Source: an uncultured Odoribacter sp. (GTDB taxonomy: Bacteria; Bacteroidota; Bacteroidia; Bacteroidales; Marinifilaceae). From it: a stretch of 15,384 bases of DNA. Below are positions 8,249 through 15,185 of this stretch, one piece after another. The translations under genes were made by a program, and so were the position numbers. A model generated the notes under the pieces. That model was not told the DNA's origin. It was given only the letters and a program-made list of their open reading frames with translations, and searched no databases. Every line of letters begins with the position of its first letter. Within the stretch, counting starts at the first letter, position 1. Location of the stretch: the NCBI GenBank assembly GCA_900544025.1, contig UQTM01000080.1, forward strand, positions 1 to 15,384, read 5' to 3'.

Positions 8249-8980
8249 TTATTTGAATAATTCTACCACCCCGGCAATCTTTTCCCGGTCGCTATAAACG
8301 ATTTCATATTCCGGGATTCCCGGAACACCTCCCATAAAAACCACCGGATTCCGGTATTTCATCCGGCTATCCCGGCTATTTTTGCCACTGAGATGAAGAG
8401 CGTCTATTCCGGTGGCTGCCAGCGAAAGCGCATTACCGCTCCCTACACCGCTTCCTGCCATAATCCAGATACGCCCGGCATTTTCCCGTACTAATTCCCG
8501 CAATACCTCCATTCCTTCGACAGCCGTATTTCTCTGTCCGGAAGTCAGTATCCGGTAACAGCCCACCCGGATTACATCCTCCAAAGCCCGGTGGTAATCT
8601 ACAGTCATATCGAAAGCCCGGTGAAAGGTCACTTTCATCGGAGCCGCCAACTCCACCAGCTCCCGCGTACGTGCTACATCCACCCGGCCATTTTCGTCCA
8701 GCAAACCGATAACCACGCCATCGGCTCCACAACTTTTGGCAAACAACAAATCTGCTTTCATTTGCCGATACTCTAATTCCGTATATAAAAAATCACCTCC
8801 CCGGGGACGGATCATTACATACAGCTCGATATTCAACAATTCCCTCGCCAAACGTATCGTTCCCGGCGAAGGCGTTGTTCCTCCATCGTACATCGCAGCA
8901 CACAACTCAACTCTGTCGGCACCCGCTTCCTGTGCCGCCAGGCACGATTCGAGCGAATAGGCACACACTTCTATTTCCAT
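8249..8980 (-). CDS. cutC: CutC family protein
   Basis: A 243-residue TIM-barrel protein of the CutC family (Pfam PF03932). Conserved segments are E-V-C-A-Y-S-L-E at the start, the GADRVELCAA stretch (20-29) with Cys27, GGTTPSPG (33-40), MIRPRGGDF (56-64) and TFHRAFD (118-124). The length is typical. CutC was named for copper homeostasis, but its biochemical activity is not well settled. No copper transporter, chaperone or regulator is nearby. Its position between an N-acetylhexosaminidase (20-base gap) and a deformylase (10-base gap) links it to glycan or peptide breakdown instead. There is no signal peptide, so it is cytosolic. Confidence 0.93.
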   Translation of the reverse strand: MEIEVCAYSLESCLAAQEAGADRVELCAAMYDGGTTPSPGTIRLARELLNIELYVMIRPRGGDFLYTELEYRQMKADLLFAKSCGADGVVIGLLDENGRVDVARTRELVELAAPMKVTFHRAFDMTVDYHRALEDVIRVGCYRILTSGQRNTAVEGMEVLRELVRENAGRIWIMAGSGVGSGNALSLAATGIDALHLSGKNSRDSRMKYRNPVVFMGGVPGIPEYEIVYSDREKIAGVVELFK

Positions 8981-9000
8981 AGCATTCTATACTCAAAAGC

Positions 9001-10587
9001 TTATTTTTCCACACATTCGTAAGGAACTCTGAAACTCACCCCGTCCCGCATCAGATCGGATAGCAAAGGGAACATCCTTTGCTTAAAAGATTCCCAGTCG
9101 CGGTTTTCCATCACGCTCCATCCGGCTTCTGCCACAGCCAAAGCCCGGGGAAAAGTCATATAAAAAGCCCGGTCTATATTTTTAATACACTCTCCCCACA
9201 AAGTAGCTTCCACACCGATGATATGGGCTTGTTGTTCCCGGGGCAATCCGTACCCCGGATCAAATTCATACACTTTTCGGAGCGGAGTGACGGGCATTCC
9301 CCAATTTACCTCCGGCATATCTCCCGCCCATTGCGGATAATCGAGATAAGCATATTCCCCCGGTGCACAGATCACTTTACATCCTAACTCGCGCGACCGC
9401 TCTATAACCTTGGGCGTCAATCCCCATCTCCAGGCATAAGTCACGGTGTTCGCCGGATAATCGGGAACATCCAATTCATACCAAAACAACGGAGTTTTAC
9501 CGTGTTTCACCAGCACTTCGTTCATCCGGTTAAAAAAATAACTCATTAATTGCTGTTCCCGGTCGAAGCCCTTTGCTTTCATAAAAGCCTGGCATTTTTT
9601 ACATTGCTTCCAATGGTCCAAAGGAGCCTCGTCGCCTCCCAGATGAAATTTAGCAGAAGGAAACAGGGTACACAATTCGTCCAGCACACCGGAATAAAAT
9701 TCATATACTTTCTCATTCCCGCCACATAGCAAATCCTTGGATACCCCTGCCGTTGTCCGGACTTCCACCGGATTCAGACAGGTAAGCCAGGGATAAGCGG
9801 CAATAGCTGCAACGCTATGTCCCGGCACATCGATCTCCGGTATGATCTCGATATGCCGCTCCGCAGCATAAGCGATCAGTTCCTTCATTTGATCTTGGGT
9901 ATAGAATCCCCCATGCGGCCTTTTATCACCGTCGGTTTCCTTTCTTTTCGAGCCGATCTCCGTGAGCAAAGGATACTTCTTGATTTCGATGCGCCATCCC
10001 TGGTCGTCCGTCAGATGCAGATGGAGAACATTGAATTTGAATTTCGCCATCTGATCGATATACCGCTTTACATCCTTAACAGGAACAAAATGGCGGGCAG
10101 GATCGAGCATCAGCGCACGGTATTCAAACCGGGGACGATCGACAATCTTCACCGCAGCCAAACACCGTTTCTCTCCGGAACCTCCGTCACCAACCAGCAA
10201 CTGGTCCAGCGTCTTGATTCCGTAGTATATTCCGGCTGTCGTTTTTCCGGTAATCGTGATCTGTTTCGCACCCACTTCCAGACAGTATCCCTCTTCTCCT
10301 TCTATATCATCCGACAACACCAGATTGACCGCTCCTTTACTTTGGGTCTTACCTTCAGTAAGGGCAAGTTCTATTCCTGTGCGGAGCGTGATAATCCTCT
10401 GCAATTCCCTGGCCTCGGCAGTCAGCCCCGGAACCGTCATAACGATCCGGACAGCAGGAGTAAAAGTAAATACAGTCTTCCCATTCCCCTGAATCACCTG
10501 TAAAGGTACGGGAACAAGAGCATTACCGGAAATTCCCGCTAAAGGAACACCTAAAATCAAAACTAAGAAAACGATAAACGGTTTCAT
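9001..10587 (-). CDS. Exported beta-N-acetylhexosaminidase (GH20)
   Basis: A 528-residue glycoside hydrolase that removes terminal beta-linked GlcNAc or GalNAc by substrate-assisted catalysis. Residues 1-22 form a signal peptide without a lipobox cysteine. An N-terminal GH20b-type alpha/beta domain (about 25-150) precedes the catalytic TIM barrel. The barrel shows HLHLTDDQGWRIEI (190-202), EIDVPGHS (251-258) and HLGGDEAP (315-322), with the catalytic pair Asp319-Glu320. A Cys-x-x-Cys (329/332) follows, as in many bacterial GH20 enzymes. It begins 7 bases after the metallopeptidase and ends 20 bases before cutC. Likely periplasmic, acting on oligosaccharides from host or dietary glycoproteins; the exact linkage cannot be read from sequence. 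Confidence 0.95.
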   Translation of the reverse strand: MKPFIVFLVLILGVPLAGISGNALVPVPLQVIQGNGKTVFTFTPAVRIVMTVPGLTAEARELQRIITLRTGIELALTEGKTQSKGAVNLVLSDDIEGEEGYCLEVGAKQITITGKTTAGIYYGIKTLDQLLVGDGGSGEKRCLAAVKIVDRPRFEYRALMLDPARHFVPVKDVKRYIDQMAKFKFNVLHLHLTDDQGWRIEIKKYPLLTEIGSKRKETDGDKRPHGGFYTQDQMKELIAYAAERHIEIIPEIDVPGHSVAAIAAYPWLTCLNPVEVRTTAGVSKDLLCGGNEKVYEFYSGVLDELCTLFPSAKFHLGGDEAPLDHWKQCKKCQAFMKAKGFDREQQLMSYFFNRMNEVLVKHGKTPLFWYELDVPDYPANTVTYAWRWGLTPKVIERSRELGCKVICAPGEYAYLDYPQWAGDMPEVNWGMPVTPLRKVYEFDPGYGLPREQQAHIIGVEATLWGECIKNIDRAFYMTFPRALAVAEAGWSVMENRDWESFKQRMFPLLSDLMRDGVSFRVPYECVEK

Positions 10588-10594
10588 GAACTAC

Positions 10595-11686
10595 TTATTT
10601 CGTTAAACGGTAAGGAACTAAGCTACTCCAATTAAAATCGGCAGTCTTTGTGGTAATGATTCCATTTTCAAATAAGAAACGCACTCTCACCTGAAAACTA
10701 TCTATATTTTTGGTATGCAATTCACTACGAGGAATCCGAAGCGTAAAACGATTATTCTTATCCGGCTTTACAGTCCACGATTCTGCATCGTAATCGTTAT
10801 TTACCTGCCCGAAAGGCGCATGATCGATATATACATTCACGGCATCCACCGGAATTTCCGTTCCGAAAGTCCCCTTTACAACAATTTCATCCGCCGGAAA
10901 GGTGACTTCCAGATCTTTCAACTGGAATCCGGTATTTTTATTATAATATTCCCTTTCCTTTTTGGCAAATACCTCACAGTTGTTCAATATGGCACAGCTC
11001 GCCTTTGTCAGAAAGGTCGGCTTCTGTCCTAAAGTATAATTTCCCGCACCCATTAAAGCGGTTCCGTACTTTTTCCCCTCGCTTACCTGTTCCTTATTAT
11101 GAGGTAAATTCAACCCGTGCCCTAACTCATGAGCCATCCCTCCAAACCATTTTGTCAGCAAGTGTCCCTTTTCAGAATTTTCTCCCAGGTATTTAATATC
11201 GAAATATTTGTAATCCAAAGCAAAACAATATTTCCCGATTCCATAAAACGGCACTCCTCCCGGCTTCATATCGTCGCCGCTTGTGGAAGGCATAATCACC
11301 AAGGCATGACGGCTTTTTTTGGTTCCCGGATTCTCCTTAAAATATTGTTCGATCTCTCTTTCCGCTTTCCAGCCTCCCCCGTTATCGTAACTATAATGAG
11401 GGATATCGTATTTTCCCCTTATCACCAAAATCTTTACCCGTTTATCCGGTGTTTTTTCCAAACCGAAAGTCTTATCACCAAACCCGTTCCGCTTCATTTC
11501 CTCGCGATAAAAATTCTGTACATATAAAAGCAGATCGCTCAAGCGGCTTTCGTATCCCTCGACCGGCCGGTCGCCTTGTGGCAAAAAATAAATTACATTC
11601 AATTTATAGGGATCTTTTGCCCTGGCTACCGAACCGATAACCAGGAACAAAAAGATCAAAGCCCCGAATTTCAATATTTTATTCAT
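10595..11686 (-). CDS. Exported metzincin-like zinc metallopeptidase
   Basis: A 363-residue protein with a clear Sec signal peptide (cleavage after A-R-A, residue 23). The zinc site is HELGHGLNLPH (186-196): ligands His186, His190 and His196, catalytic Glu187. A Met-turn candidate follows at A-L-M212-G-A. This is the metzincin layout HExxHxxGxxH, except that Asn193 replaces the usual Gly. The catalytic domain spans about 25-240, and residues ~255-363 look like a beta-sandwich accessory domain. I do not recognise a named family. The 3-base gap to the alpha-galactosidase and 7-base gap to GH20 imply one transcript, so glycoprotein substrates are plausible. Cys residues 231 and 237 could form a disulfide. 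Confidence 0.8.
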   Translation of the reverse strand: MNKILKFGALIFLFLVIGSVARAKDPYKLNVIYFLPQGDRPVEGYESRLSDLLLYVQNFYREEMKRNGFGDKTFGLEKTPDKRVKILVIRGKYDIPHYSYDNGGGWKAEREIEQYFKENPGTKKSRHALVIMPSTSGDDMKPGGVPFYGIGKYCFALDYKYFDIKYLGENSEKGHLLTKWFGGMAHELGHGLNLPHNKEQVSEGKKYGTALMGAGNYTLGQKPTFLTKASCAILNNCEVFAKKEREYYNKNTGFQLKDLEVTFPADEIVVKGTFGTEIPVDAVNVYIDHAPFGQVNNDYDAESWTVKPDKNNRFTLRIPRSELHTKNIDSFQVRVRFLFENGIITTKTADFNWSSLVPYRLTK

Positions 11687-11689
11687 CGT

Positions 11690-13843
11690 TTATTGAGCTG
11701 TAATTTCTAAAACATGACTTTTCAAATGTCCGGTAGAAAACAGGTTCAAACCGATTTTCATCAAGTAATCGCCCGAATAAACCTTACCGTTATCTTTCAA
11801 AGAAGAACGCGCTCCCGGCATCAGGTTGATTTCCTCCACTTTATAACGTTTATTCGCATCTAAGCCCTGTAAACGCACCGGTTGCAGGAATTCTCCATAA
11901 CGGGGATGCATGTCGAAAGCAAAAACGACAGCCTTTTCCCGATCGGGAGTTGCATACATAATCGCTGCATGTTCACCTTCATACGGAGAGACCAGACGGA
12001 ACAGATCGCCGTCCAGAGTAACGGGAGACAGACGATGGAAATTCTCCACGGCCTGACGGCAAAACGTAACTTCGTTTTCATTCATTTTATCTACCCGGAT
12101 ATCAAAGCCCAGCTTACACATGGCAGCAACATCGACTTTGAATTTCAAAGGCTGGTTTCCCCAGGAAGTAACATGTGCGGCCATACTTTTGGACGGAAAG
12201 AAATGAGAAAAGCCCCATTGAATGAAAATACGTTCCAGGGGATCGGTGTTGTCGCTCGGCCAAAATTCTGTGAAATATTTCAAAGCTTCGTAGTCGGCAC
12301 GCCCGCCACCACCGGAACACAGCATCATCGGTAATTCCGGATATTTTTGTTGTATCCGTTCCAGCACCTTATATAGCCCGCGTACATGATCGATGTATAA
12401 ATGCGACTGCTTATCTTTCAGGTAAACCGAATAAATGTTGGTGATCGGACTATTGCAATCCCATTTAAAATAAGCGATTCCCGGATATTTTTGCATCAAA
12501 TTGTCCACAATGCCGAATACATAATCCTGCACAGCCGGATTACTCAGGTCGAGCACCAACTGATTCCGGAAATAATATTCATCCCGGTTCGGCAAATGAA
12601 TCACCCAATCCTTATGTTTTTCATAGAGTTCGCTTTTAGGATTCACCATCTCCGGCTCAATCCATAATCCGAATTTTATACCTTTGTCGGTTGCCTCTTT
12701 CACCAGTTTACCGATGCCGTTCGGCAACTTCGTCACTGTTTCATCCCAGTCACCCAAGCCCTGACGGTCACTGCTACGGGGATATTTATTGGCAAACCAT
12801 CCGTCGTCCAACAGGAACATATCAACTCCCAGCGATTTGGCTTCGTCCATAATATCGACCAGCTTGTCTTCATTAAAATCGAAATAAGTGGCTTCCCAGT
12901 TATTCAGCAAAGTCATACGCGGTTTATCGCCGTCTTTTACCTGATATTTACGGGCCCATTTATGGAAGTCGCGGCTTGCTTTTCCTTTCCCTTCCGCACT
13001 GAAAGTAAAGATAAACTCAGGAGTCCGGAATATATCCTGTGGCTTCAACGAATATTCTGAAGCATAGTTGTTTATGCCGGAAAGGATACGCAAATTATTC
13101 AAATTATCCACCTCAAAAGTAAAACGGAAATTCCCCGTCCAACCAATGGTTCCGAAAAGGACTTCTCCTTCATTTTCCTTTGATTCCTCATTCAGTGCCA
13201 GTAAAAAGAAAGGCGAATTGAACATATTGGCACGGCTTCCCAACTTGGTATCCAATACTTTTTTACCAAATGAAAGCTGTTGTTCCGTCATGTTGACTTC
13301 ATGTGCCCAGTCTCCGGCAAATTCTGTCAGAAAATATTTACCAGCATCCAAATGAAGCAAAGAAGAAGCATAATTATAAAGCACAACCGGCTTCTTCTCC
13401 TGATGAGATATCTCGGTATATGTTTTGATTATATTTTCTTCGGCATAAGCAATAAAATGAAGATCAACCGTTACGGGATAAACGTCGTCTTTCAGTTTAA
13501 TAACGGTTTCTGTAACACCCGGTTGCAAATCGCTGGTTTTATAAGATACATACTTCAGCAACAGGGAAGGATTGCCGTCATTGTGCAATATCCGGATAGC
13601 CGGTTCGAAATAATCTTCCATACCATGTGTGATATAAGCCTCGCCAAGCATAGGCAACTGGTCGATATCACTATCAAAACGGAGTTTTTGCCCTACATAT
13701 GATTGATACAAACGCCCGTTATTACCTACTTTATAAATCAGACTGATATTGTCTGTTGTAATAGGAATAATTGTTTTATCGTTGGCTTTCAACGATATAG
13801 ATATAACAATCAGGCAGATTAAAAGAAATAATTTGTTTTTCAT
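11690..13843 (-). CDS. Exported alpha-galactosidase (GH36)
   Basis: A 717-residue clan GH-D retaining alpha-galactosidase. Residues 1-20 are a signal peptide (likely cut after LKA). The N-terminal beta-supersandwich (~25-300) leads into the (beta/alpha)8 barrel with LLDDGWF (344-350) and WIEPEMV (394-400). The predicted nucleophile is Asp462 in YFKWDCN and the predicted acid/base Asp531 in PSDNTDP. The CSGGGGR segment (509-515) resembles the C-x-x-G-x-G-R pattern of galactose-specific GH36 members, arguing against an alpha-N-acetylgalactosaminidase. The C-terminal beta domain covers about 620-717. First gene of the five-gene cluster, directly downstream of the repeat-rich intergenic region. 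Confidence 0.95.
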   Translation of the reverse strand: MKNKLFLLICLIVISISLKANDKTIIPITTDNISLIYKVGNNGRLYQSYVGQKLRFDSDIDQLPMLGEAYITHGMEDYFEPAIRILHNDGNPSLLLKYVSYKTSDLQPGVTETVIKLKDDVYPVTVDLHFIAYAEENIIKTYTEISHQEKKPVVLYNYASSLLHLDAGKYFLTEFAGDWAHEVNMTEQQLSFGKKVLDTKLGSRANMFNSPFFLLALNEESKENEGEVLFGTIGWTGNFRFTFEVDNLNNLRILSGINNYASEYSLKPQDIFRTPEFIFTFSAEGKGKASRDFHKWARKYQVKDGDKPRMTLLNNWEATYFDFNEDKLVDIMDEAKSLGVDMFLLDDGWFANKYPRSSDRQGLGDWDETVTKLPNGIGKLVKEATDKGIKFGLWIEPEMVNPKSELYEKHKDWVIHLPNRDEYYFRNQLVLDLSNPAVQDYVFGIVDNLMQKYPGIAYFKWDCNSPITNIYSVYLKDKQSHLYIDHVRGLYKVLERIQQKYPELPMMLCSGGGGRADYEALKYFTEFWPSDNTDPLERIFIQWGFSHFFPSKSMAAHVTSWGNQPLKFKVDVAAMCKLGFDIRVDKMNENEVTFCRQAVENFHRLSPVTLDGDLFRLVSPYEGEHAAIMYATPDREKAVVFAFDMHPRYGEFLQPVRLQGLDANKRYKVEEINLMPGARSSLKDNGKVYSGDYLMKIGLNLFSTGHLKSHVLEITAQ

Positions 13844-13899
13844 TTCATTATTTTACTTGGTTTACAATACGTATTTACTCTACTTGAAAATTGAAAACA

Positions 13900-13915
13900 A
13901 CTATCATACTATCAT
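13900..13915 (-). repeat. Adjacent ACTATCAT pair
   Basis: Two exact ACTATCAT octamers (13900-13907, 13908-13915) sit head to tail without a gap. They share the unit of the 11-base array 58 bases away, but with an 8-base step, which would put them on different helix faces. They lie about 57-72 bases from the alpha-galactosidase start, where a promoter would be expected, so they could be a proximal regulator site. Confidence 0.6.
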
Positions 13916-13972
13916 AATTTTCCTGCATCTTACTGTTTACTAAAGGTTTACACAGCTAAAAAACATCCTTCA

Positions 13973-14013
13973 ACTATCATAAAACTATCATTATACTATC
14001 ATACAACTGTCAT
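13973..14013 (-). promoter_or_regulatory. Pho-box-like operator: four 11-base-phased heptamers
   Basis: ACTATCAT occurs at 13973, 13984 and 13995 and ACTGTCAT at 14006, each exactly 11 bases apart. Within units the spacers are AAA, TAT/TATA-like and ACA, all A-rich. This matches the E. coli Pho-box layout, in which CTGTCAT heptamers repeat every 11 bases as binding sites for successive PhoB dimers. An OmpR/PhoB-class response regulator is therefore the best guess for the binder. The array is 130-170 bases before the alpha-galactosidase start. The repeat is certain; the regulator is inferred. Confidence 0.6.
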
Positions 14014-14102
14014 GCTTTTCAGGATATAACCAGTGAGATCAATAGTGTAGTCAGTTATCCGATGATACTTGTATTTTTCATGAAACCTACTGTCTTTTTT
14101 GA

Positions 14103-14110
14103 CAAAGGTA
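14103..14110 (-). promoter_or_regulatory. Possible -7 element next to palindrome array
   Basis: The minus strand reads TACCTTTG, an exact match to the TAnnTTTG -7 consensus. No TTTG lies at the normal -33 distance; that position is covered by the first ACACCCGGGTGT palindrome. If real, this would be an activator-dependent promoter giving a leader of about 250 bases before the alpha-galactosidase gene. Confidence 0.25.
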
Positions 14111-14126
14111 AGTATTAAAACAAATT

Positions 14127-14209
14127 GACACCCGGGTGTCAGGTACTTTGAGACCCGGATGTCGACTATGGTTACACCCGGGTGTATCTGTCGGTAACAC
14201 CCGGATTGG
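14127..14209. repeat. Four palindromes with exact 23-base period
   Basis: Units at 14127-14140 (GACACCCGGGTGTC) and 14173-14186 (TACACCCGGGTGTA) are perfect 14-base palindromes. Those at 14150-14163 (GAGACCCGGATGTC) and 14196-14209 (AACACCCGGATTGG) are imperfect copies. Centres fall at 14133.5, 14156.5, 14179.5 and 14202.5, so the step is 23 bases each time, with unrelated 9-base spacers. In minus-strand RNA the second and first units can pair as a 14-base stem (one G-U, one mismatch) with a 9-base loop, followed by AATTTGTTTT. The array may thus double as the pyrD terminator. Confidence 0.8.
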
Positions 14210-14273
14210 ATAAATAATAAGTCCCTTTTCTTGTCAAATAAAACAAGTAAGTCTTTCTATTTAATCAATAAGT

Positions 14274-15185
14274 TTATACATCCAAAGCCCCTATAAGCTC
14301 TTTGGCAGATTTGAATCCATGTCTGTCCAGGTATTCATTCATGCCATCGATCACTTTTACAGAGACAGTCGGATCTATAAAATTATAGGTTCCAATCTGT
14401 ATGGCAGTAGCTCCGGCCAACATAAACTCGACGGCATCTTTCCAGTTGGAAATACCTCCCAAACCGATGATAGGAATCTTAACTGCTTTGTAAGTTTGCC
14501 ATACCATACGCAGGGCAACCGGCTTTACACAAGGACCGGAAAGGCCACCGGTTATTGTAGATAATATAGGTTTACGTTTCTCTGCGTCAATGGCCATGCC
14601 AAGCATGGTATTGATAAGTGAAACAGAGTCGGCACCTTCGGCTTCGACCGCTTTGGCTATCTCGGTAATGTCGGTTACATTAGGAGAAAGTTTTACAATA
14701 AGGGTCTTGGGATAAACCTTACGGACAGCCTTCACAACCTCGGCAGCACCACAGGTTGTAACCCCGAAAGCCATACCACCTTGCTTCACATTCGGGCAGG
14801 AAATATTAAGTTCGATAGCCGGAATTTTATCCAGTTCAGCTATTTTTTCTGCACATTCCACGTATGTTTCCACCGACGAACCGCTCACATTTACGATCAT
14901 ATGCGTATCGATATCCTTAATAGCAGGATAGATATGATCGACGAAATATTGTGCTCCTTTATTTTGCAGGCCTACCGCATTTAACATTCCGGAAGGAGTT
15001 TCCGCCATGCGGGGATACAGATTTCCTTCACGTGGTTGGATGGTTGTTCCTTTTACAAAAATACCACCCAGTCTTGAAATATCCATAAAGTCTGAATATT
15101 CGACTCCGTATCCAAATGTACCCGAAGCAGTCATTACCGGGTTTTTTAACTGCAAATTTCCTATGTTTACATTTAATTCAGCCAT
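14274..15185 (-). CDS. pyrD: Dihydroorotate dehydrogenase, class 1B catalytic subunit
   Basis: A 303-residue FMN enzyme oxidising dihydroorotate to orotate in pyrimidine synthesis. The class 1 features are visible: PVMTASGTFGYG near the N-terminus, FVKGTT with Lys45, VGLQNKG, and NISCPN with catalytic Cys130, the base typical of class 1 enzymes. The FMN phosphate loop is at IIGLGGISNW and AIQIGTYNF. Length equals the family norm. The start overlaps the end of the electron-transfer subunit gene by 13 bases, indicating translational coupling and the NAD-dependent class 1B heterotetramer. Its terminator may be formed by the palindrome array downstream. Confidence 0.97.
   Translation of the reverse strand: MAELNVNIGNLQLKNPVMTASGTFGYGVEYSDFMDISRLGGIFVKGTTIQPREGNLYPRMAETPSGMLNAVGLQNKGAQYFVDHIYPAIKDIDTHMIVNVSGSSVETYVECAEKIAELDKIPAIELNISCPNVKQGGMAFGVTTCGAAEVVKAVRKVYPKTLIVKLSPNVTDITEIAKAVEAEGADSVSLINTMLGMAIDAEKRKPILSTITGGLSGPCVKPVALRMVWQTYKAVKIPIIGLGGISNWKDAVEFMLAGATAIQIGTYNFIDPTVSVKVIDGMNEYLDRHGFKSAKELIGALDV

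Larger units (their letters stand above)
13844..14273. other. 430-base regulatory intergenic region
   Basis: This is the 3' side of pyrD and the 5' side of the alpha-galactosidase cluster. It holds the 23-base palindrome array (14127-14209), the 11-base heptamer array (13973-14013) and an adjacent heptamer pair (13900-13915). I see no coding sequence. A close inverted match to the heptamer unit (ATGATACT) lies at 14062-14069. Confidence 0.7.

Noticed and set aside
9817..10503. 228-residue open frame on the plus strand opposite the GH20 gene
   Set aside because: It lies wholly inside a gene with clear catalytic motifs and has no recognisable domain; its own product looks like antisense translation.
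14127..14209. CRISPR array
   Set aside because: Repeats are only 14 bases, palindromic and separated by 9-base spacers, far too short for a CRISPR; no cas gene is nearby.
14230..14247. CTTGT/ACAAG hairpin after pyrD as terminator
   Set aside because: Only five base pairs with an eight-base loop and no U-run on the minus strand; the palindrome array is a better candidate.
15173..15185. pyrK-pyrD overlap as an oddity
   Set aside because: Short overlaps between these two genes are normal in class 1B dihydroorotate dehydrogenase operons.
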